Assembly (NCBI GenBank): GCA_902545635.1
Contig: CACCGT010000001.1
Span: forward strand, 93,684-157,683
DNA: 64,000 bases
Reading direction: 5' to 3'
Source of the DNA: an uncultured Pelagibacteraceae bacterium
GTDB taxonomy: Bacteria > Pseudomonadota > Alphaproteobacteria > Pelagibacterales > Pelagibacteraceae
In this document: one piece after another, positions 59,280 through 64,000 of the stretch
Numbering within the stretch: position 1 is the first letter of the stretch
How the letters are laid out: each line of letters opens with the position of its first letter
Translations under genes and position numbers: made by a program
Notes under the pieces: model-generated
Database searches by the model: none
What the model saw: only the letters and a program-made list of their open reading frames with translations
What the model was told of the DNA's origin: nothing

Positions 59280-60470
59280 ATGAAAAAACTAGTATTAGCG
59301 ATGTTTGTATTTGTTTCTTGTTTTACTTCAAAAGCATATTCAGATGGACATGGCATTAAAATGGGAATTATTTTAGGATTTACAGGTCCTATTGAGTCCC
59401 TAACTCCAGCAATGGCTGCTTCAGCTGAGCTTGCTTTCAAAGAAGCTTCGGACTCAGGTTCGCTACTTGGTGGAAAGAAAATTTCTGTTGAAAGAGCAGA
59501 CTCAACTTGTGTTGACTCAGCTGCTGCAACAGCTGCTGCTGAAGGCTTAATATCTGGCGGTGTAGTAGCAATTATGGGTGCTGATTGTTCTGGTGTAACT
59601 GGGGCTATAGCAACTAACGTTGCTGTTCCAAATGGTGTTGTAATGATTTCACCATCAGCTACTTCTCCAGGATTAACTGATCTTAAAGATAATGGATATT
59701 TCTTTAGAACTGCTCCATCTGATGCAAGAGGTGGTCAGGTATTAGCAGATATAACTAAAGATAGAAAAGTTAAAAGTATTGCAGTTACACATACGAATAA
59801 CGACTATGGAAAAGGTTTAGCAGATGTATATGTTGCAGCTGTTAAAGCTCACGGAATAAACGTAACTGTTGTAACAGCTCACGAAGAAGGTAAAGGTGAC
59901 TACGGTGCTGAAGTCGCTACATTAGCAGCTGCTGGTGGAGATGCTTTAGCTGTATTAGGTTACTTAGACCAAGCTGGTGGAAGTATCATCGATGGTTCAT
60001 TAGATTCAGGTGCATTTGATGTGTTTGTATTATCTGATGGTATGATCGGTGACTCTTTAACAGACAGATTTGGTAATGATTTAAATAAATCTTTTGGCTC
60101 ACTTCCAGGATCAATGGGCAAAGGTGCTACAATATTTAAAGATGTTGCTGGCGCTGCAGGAATTGATTCTTCGGGTCCTTACACTTCAGAATCTTACGAT
60201 GCTGCAGCTTTGATAGTATTAGCTATGCAAGCTGGTGGTAAAGCTGACAGAGCAACTGTACAAGCAAACGTTATGTCAGTTGCAAATGCTCCAGGAACAA
60301 AAATTTATCCTGGTGAATTGAAAAAAGCTTTAGATTTATTAGCTAGTGGAAAAGCAGTAAATTATGAAGGAGCATCAAGTGTAGAACTTACAGATGTTGG
60401 AGAAGCGTCTGGTGCCTTTATTGAGAAAGAAATCAAAGGTGGTAAGTTTAAAGACAAAAAACAAAGATAA
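59280..60470 (+). CDS. livK: Branched-chain amino-acid-type ABC transporter binding protein (LivK-like)
   Basis: 396-residue periplasmic receptor, peripla_BP_6 type. The signal peptide ends near TSKAYS (about residue 21). IKMGIILGFTGPIESLTPAMAASAELAF begins the mature protein, with DSTCVDSAAATAAAEGLI and VMISPSATSPGLTD as classic ligand-loop segments. It lacks DUF-type extensions. Its permease and ATPase partners lie on the opposite strand from 61131. Besides branched-chain amino acids, this class binds urea, amides and aromatic acids, so it could serve the upstream LLM operon. Confidence 0.9.
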   Translation: MKKLVLAMFVFVSCFTSKAYSDGHGIKMGIILGFTGPIESLTPAMAASAELAFKEASDSGSLLGGKKISVERADSTCVDSAAATAAAEGLISGGVVAIMGADCSGVTGAIATNVAVPNGVVMISPSATSPGLTDLKDNGYFFRTAPSDARGGQVLADITKDRKVKSIAVTHTNNDYGKGLADVYVAAVKAHGINVTVVTAHEEGKGDYGAEVATLAAAGGDALAVLGYLDQAGGSIIDGSLDSGAFDVFVLSDGMIGDSLTDRFGNDLNKSFGSLPGSMGKGATIFKDVAGAAGIDSSGPYTSESYDAAALIVLAMQAGGKADRATVQANVMSVANAPGTKIYPGELKKALDLLASGKAVNYEGASSVELTDVGEASGAFIEKEIKGGKFKDKKQR

Positions 60471-60483
60471 TACTTAATTATTT

Positions 60484-60517
60484 AACTCCAGCGGTGAAAA
60501 TCGCTGGAGTTTTTTTT
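60484..60517 (+). terminator. Rho-independent terminator after the LivK-like gene
   Basis: A 10 bp perfect stem (60484-60493 with 60502-60511, AACTCCAGCG) and an eight-base loop are followed by a T-run to 60517. It starts 13 bp after the binding-protein stop. The T-run overlaps the stop of the convergent LysE gene at 60516. Confidence 0.92.
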
Positions 60518-61124
60518 ATCCTAAAATATTGATTAATACAAAAATACTAAGTGCTGACATAAATAAAATTATTAATATATTTATAATTTTCCAAACTTTT
60601 TTGCTATTCAAGTAATTAGATAAAAACTTAGATAAGTATCCCAATGTAAAAAAAAATATAATTGAGGAAAGAGTTGCACCAAATCCAAATAATAGTTTTT
60701 GATTAATTAAAAAACTTTTAGAAAAATTTCCTAAAAAAAATACGGTATCAGAATAAACATGGGGATTTAAATAAGTAAAACCAAGAGTTTTAATTATTAC
60801 AGAAACTAGACCTTTGATTTCATTTTTTTGATTTATTTCAAAATTTGTATTTATATTTTTAAGTTTTTTCCAAATAAAATGAACTAAAAATAAAAATAAA
60901 AGGATATTTAAAATTAACTCAACTGAAGGCGAAAAAAAACTTTCAAAATAATGAAATAAGAATATTCCTAAGAAAATAAGAAGGAAATCTGAAAATGCAC
61001 AAATTACACATACAATAAAAATAAATTGTTTTTTTAAACCTTGCTCAATTACAAATATATTTTGAGCACCAATAGCTAATATTAAGCTCAGTCCTGTAAA
61101 GAACCCTAAAATGAAAAAACTCAT
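60516..61124 (-). CDS. LysE-family amino-acid exporter
   Basis: 202-residue membrane protein with five or six hydrophobic segments. LSLILAIGAQNIFVIEQGLKKQ at the N-terminus is the LysE/ArgO signature, and FTYLNPHVYSDTVFFLG is the second family landmark. It exports basic or other amino acids. It lies 6 bp after livM on the same strand, so an exporter is co-transcribed with an importer. That may relieve excess amino acid from peptide or amine breakdown. Confidence 0.88.
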   Translation of the reverse strand: MSFFILGFFTGLSLILAIGAQNIFVIEQGLKKQFIFIVCVICAFSDFLLIFLGIFLFHYFESFFSPSVELILNILLFLFLVHFIWKKLKNINTNFEINQKNEIKGLVSVIIKTLGFTYLNPHVYSDTVFFLGNFSKSFLINQKLLFGFGATLSSIIFFFTLGYLSKFLSNYLNSKKVWKIINILIILFMSALSIFVLINILG

Positions 61125-61130
61125 TGTAAA

Positions 61131-62501
61131 TTATTGTTTTATAATTTTTTCTGGAATTATTCCCTGAGGTCTAAATCTCATTATCAAAAGAAGTCCAATA
61201 CCAACAAGCAAAAATCTAAAATATGGAGCACTATTAATTAAATGAACTTTGATTTCATTTGTTTCAGGTAAATGAGCTGTAAATAAATTTATAAAGAACA
61301 AAGCAATTGGTGCTGCTTCTACCCATAAAAACCATACAACAAACCCTCCTAGAATTGCTCCAAAGTTATTTCCTGTACCACCAACAATTACCATAACCCA
61401 AATTACAAATGTATATCTCATTGGTCTATAACTGCCTGGAGTAAACAGGCCATCATTAGTTACCATCATAGCTCCAGCAATTCCGACTATTGCAGATCCT
61501 AGAATAAATATAAACAAATGTTGTTTAACAACATTCTTACCCATTGCACTTGCGGCTTCTTCATTATCTCTTATTGCTCTCATCATTCTGCCCCAAGGTG
61601 AGTAAAGAGCTTTTTGTGTAATTATTAACAAAATTATAACTACAACCAAAAACAAGCCAGCAAAACAAAGTTTTACATAAACAGACGATGCATCAATCAC
61701 TAACTGATTTAAAATATCTTGTCTCTCCGATAATGAATTTGCTAGATCTAATTTTGCTGAGTGAAATTTTTCTACTAAATTAATAAACCATGGAGAGGTT
61801 TGTAGGTCAATTTCATAAGGTGCTGGTCTTTTTAACCCAATAACGTTCTTTACACCTCTTGCCAACCAATCTTCATGTTTAATAATAGAAACAACAATTT
61901 CAGCTATCAATAACGTTGCAATAGCTAAATAGTCTGCTCTTAATCCTAGAGCAACTTTCCCTACAATAAATGCTAGGCCAGCAGCAAACAGTCCTCCTAC
62001 TATCCATGAGAATAAAACTGGTAACCCGAGCCCTCCAAGAAACCCTGTCTTTGCTGGATCAACAGCTTCTATTTGTTCAATTGCAGGTCCAGCAATTATT
62101 TTTATTAAAATTAATCCAACTATAATTATTCCAGCTATTAAATAATTTCTTTTATTAGATCTTTGAATATTTTTTAAAATATATCTTGTAGAAAAAATCA
62201 TTAATATGATTATTCCCAGGCAAGTCATCATATTTACTCCACCCACATTCCAAGCTTCTGGTACAGGAGCTACAGATACTAATACAACTGCCAAACCGCC
62301 TAATGCAGTATACCCCATGATTCCGAAGTTTATTAATCCAGCATAACCCCATTGAATATTTGCTCCCAGTGTCATTACTGCCGAAATCATACAATAATTA
62401 AAAATTGTTAATGCTATAGACCAAGACTGAAAGATGCCAACTAAAATAATTAAAAACATCATTATCGAATACGCTATAATTATATTTAAATAATTCCTCA
62501 T
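61131..62501 (-). CDS. livM: Branched-chain amino-acid-type ABC permease (LivM-like)
   Basis: 456-residue inner-membrane permease. The core has NIQWGYAGLINFGIMGYTALGG near the N-terminus and MRAIRDNEEAASAMGKNVVKQHLFIF in the coupling region. It is longer than many LivM proteins because of an extra hydrophobic/loop region (about 100-180) and a loop at about 215-290. It overlaps livH by 4 bp. The partner binding protein is probably the LivK-like gene at 59280. Confidence 0.9.
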   Translation of the reverse strand: MRNYLNIIIAYSIMMFLIILVGIFQSWSIALTIFNYCMISAVMTLGANIQWGYAGLINFGIMGYTALGGLAVVLVSVAPVPEAWNVGGVNMMTCLGIIILMIFSTRYILKNIQRSNKRNYLIAGIIIVGLILIKIIAGPAIEQIEAVDPAKTGFLGGLGLPVLFSWIVGGLFAAGLAFIVGKVALGLRADYLAIATLLIAEIVVSIIKHEDWLARGVKNVIGLKRPAPYEIDLQTSPWFINLVEKFHSAKLDLANSLSERQDILNQLVIDASSVYVKLCFAGLFLVVVIILLIITQKALYSPWGRMMRAIRDNEEAASAMGKNVVKQHLFIFILGSAIVGIAGAMMVTNDGLFTPGSYRPMRYTFVIWVMVIVGGTGNNFGAILGGFVVWFLWVEAAPIALFFINLFTAHLPETNEIKVHLINSAPYFRFLLVGIGLLLIMRFRPQGIIPEKIIKQ

Positions 62502-63508
62502 ATACGTTTTCCTTCAAATATACCTGATGGTCTAAATATCAAAACAATAACTAGTATAGAAAATGAAATCGCAAATTTATAATCAGTTGATAATAATTGC
62601 ATCAATGAATTTGGTTCTAAAGACTCTGGCAAAATATAAACTAAAAATCTTTTATATGCATAAGTCAAAAATATTTCAGCAAATGCTATAACATAACCTC
62701 CAAAGAATGCTCCGTATGGATTTCCTATTCCACCTACTATCGCAGCAGCAAAAATGGGTAACATGTTATTAAAATACACAAATGGTCTATAACTTTTATC
62801 TAAACCATAAAGAATTCCACCAATTGTTGCTAATATTCCAGCTATAACCCAGGTAATTAGAACTACTTTTTTTGGATCTATTCCTGAGAGAAGGGCTAAA
62901 TCTTCATTATCTGAGTAGGCTCTCATGCTAGTTCCAGTTTTAGTTTTATTTAAAAACCAAAACATAATAGCAACAACAATTATAGTAACTACGATTGTTA
63001 TCATTTGTGTAGATTTTACTGTTAAACCTTCTACAAGACCTGTCATTTCCTTAAACTCAGTTGCTTTTAAAATAAATTTTTCACCATCTAAGAATCTACG
63101 ATCAGTAGGCCCAATTATAATTCTTATGATCGCCTGTGTTACAAACATTACACCAACGCTAACCATTGCAAGCATTACTGGTGGACTTTTCTTAATTCTG
63201 TAATATTTAAATACTGTCTGATCAATTATCAGCATGTATAAAATCATCATAAAAATTGCAAAAGGTATAGTGAGCAAAGCTGTGGGCAGAAAACCAAAGT
63301 TAATTCCAATTGATTGAAAGTAATAAGTCAAAAGCACTGCAAACATTGTACCAAATGACATCATGTCTCCAGTTGCAAAGTTAGCAAATCTTAAAATACC
63401 GTATATTAATGTTACAAAAATTGCTCCAAGTGCTAATTGAGAGCCATAAGTTAAGGCCGGAATAATTGTATAATTCAATAAAACTATTACTGCATTAATT
63501 AAATCCAT
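62498..63508 (-). CDS. livH: Branched-chain amino-acid-type ABC permease (LivH-like)
   Basis: 336-residue permease. LIYGILRFANFATGDMMSFGTMFA (about 34-57) and MRAYSDNEDLALLSGIDPKKVVLITW in the coupling loop are canonical, as is AAAIVGGIGNPYGAFFGGYV. It starts 1 bp after the LivF-like gene. The length is slightly above the usual 300, through loops at about 95-165. Confidence 0.9.
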   Translation of the reverse strand: MDLINAVIVLLNYTIIPALTYGSQLALGAIFVTLIYGILRFANFATGDMMSFGTMFAVLLTYYFQSIGINFGFLPTALLTIPFAIFMMILYMLIIDQTVFKYYRIKKSPPVMLAMVSVGVMFVTQAIIRIIIGPTDRRFLDGEKFILKATEFKEMTGLVEGLTVKSTQMITIVVTIIVVAIMFWFLNKTKTGTSMRAYSDNEDLALLSGIDPKKVVLITWVIAGILATIGGILYGLDKSYRPFVYFNNMLPIFAAAIVGGIGNPYGAFFGGYVIAFAEIFLTYAYKRFLVYILPESLEPNSLMQLLSTDYKFAISFSILVIVLIFRPSGIFEGKRI

Positions 63509-63509
63509 A

Positions 63510-64000
63510 CTAAGCTCCTAAGAAAGATCTCCTAACTTCTGGATCATTTAATAATTCCTTACCAGACCCCTCAAATTTATTCTCACCAGTTACAAGCACA
63601 TATCCTCTGTCAGAAATACTCAAAGCCTGTTTTGCATTTTGTTCGACCATAATGATTGCAACTTTTGTATTTTTAACTCTAATAATGTGTTCAAATAATT
63701 CATCCATAACTATTGGAGAAACACCTGCTGTAGGTTCATCCAACATAAGAACTGATGGTTTAATCATAAGAGCTCGTCCCAAAGCTACTTGTTGTCTTTG
63801 CCCTCCTGATAATTGTCCAACAACTTGATCTTTTTTTTCTCTTAAAATTGGAAAGAGATCATAAATTTCTTCGATAACATTGTTTACATTGTCCGTTCTT
63901 AAAAAAGCACCAACCTCTAAATTTTCTTTAACAGTAAGTTCTGCAAAAACATTTCTAGTTTGTGGTACAAATGATATACCCTTTTTAACTCTTTCTTGGG
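63510..64000 (-). CDS. livF: Branched-chain amino-acid-type ABC ATPase (LivF-like), 5' end outside window
   Basis: Partial ATPase open to the right edge, about 163 codons visible. Reading in from 64000 it gives GISFVPQTRNVFAELTV (Q-loop region), then QLSGGQRQQVALGRAL (signature), LMLDEPTAG (Walker B) and MVEQNAKQAL (H-loop region with Gln/Asn), typical of LivF. The N-terminal Walker A is outside. A TTG near 63782 is an internal codon, not the start. LivG is expected further upstream on this strand. It leads the run LivF-LivH-LivM-LysE. Confidence 0.9.
   Translation of the reverse strand, partial: QERVKKGISFVPQTRNVFAELTVKENLEVGAFLRTDNVNNVIEEIYDLFPILREKKDQVVGQLSGGQRQQVALGRALMIKPSVLMLDEPTAGVSPIVMDELFEHIIRVKNTKVAIIMVEQNAKQALSISDRGYVLVTGENKFEGSGKELLNDPEVRRSFLGA

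Noticed and set aside
63510..63782. Short 90-residue ATPase starting at a TTG
   Set aside because: The frame stays open to the window edge and encodes the signature LSGGQRQQV upstream, so this is the 3' part of a normal LivF.
1..64000. tRNA, rRNA, CRISPR arrays, insertion sequences and prophage genes
   Set aside because: None was recognised on either strand; spacers are too short and no direct repeats of spacer-array form were seen.

Overview
The window is A+T-rich DNA from a streamlined marine alphaproteobacterium, most likely SAR11 ('Candidatus Pelagibacter' or a close relative). This rests on the strong A/T bias in coding and spacer DNA, start/stop overlaps of 1-8 nt, no spacer above about 120 bp, and a gene content dominated by periplasmic binding-protein transporters, folate-dependent demethylases of the GcvT/DmdA family, glycine-betaine-type transport and small catabolic cassettes. 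I saw no rRNA, tRNA, insertion sequence, phage gene or CRISPR. No stretch over 300 bp lacks a gene.

Layout. 1-2131 (-): a FadN-like beta-oxidation enzyme cut by the left edge, and the biotin transporter BioY. 2185-7633 (-): a complete dipeptide/nickel-type ABC importer. 7750-15229 (+): a catabolic cassette of two GcvT-like demethylases (the second strongly DmdA-like), an S51 peptidase, an FMN hydroxyacid oxidase, a TPP enzyme, a transthyretin/HIU-hydrolase-like protein and a thiolase. 15231-21671 (-): a polyamine-type ABC importer (PotABCD-like) with two ectoine-utilisation-like enzymes (DoeA/EutD-like and EutA-like). 21732-27949 (+): an exporter, a beta-hydroxyacid dehydrogenase, an aldehyde dehydrogenase, a VOC protein, a homocysteine methyltransferase, MsrA and a serine hydrolase. 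27958-32462 (-): iron alcohol dehydrogenase, amidase, DMT exporter and a second homocysteine methyltransferase. 32499-37772: a DMT transporter and a betaine-type ABC importer (divergent ATPase, fused double permease, binding protein).

37827-52544 is an osmolyte-catabolism region. It carries gamma-butyrobetaine hydroxylase, an orphan betaine-type ATPase, carnitine dehydrogenase, a BKACE (DUF849) enzyme and a betainyl-CoA-thioesterase-like protein. Together these could convert gamma-butyrobetaine to carnitine, then dehydrocarnitine, betainyl-CoA and glycine betaine. Three further Fe(II)/2-oxoglutarate oxygenases and a choline-dehydrogenase-like GMC enzyme lie among them. 52646-59207 (+) is a very tight six-gene operon (LLM flavin monooxygenase, TPP enzyme, PF06684 protein, alpha/beta hydrolase, aldehyde dehydrogenase, DMT transporter). 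It is preceded by a promoter-like sequence and a leader with competing hairpins around the Shine-Dalgarno. 59280-64000: a branched-chain-type binding protein facing a LivF-LivH-LivM-LysE operon that runs off the right edge.

All four periplasmic binding-protein genes are followed closely by a strong hairpin. In two cases the hairpin's T-run abuts the ATG of the next gene. The best candidates for undescribed biology are the gamma-butyrobetaine/carnitine locus, the LLM/TPP/PF06684 operon with its leader RNA, and the DmdA-like/transthyretin-like cassette. Functions are read from protein families by eye; no database search was run.
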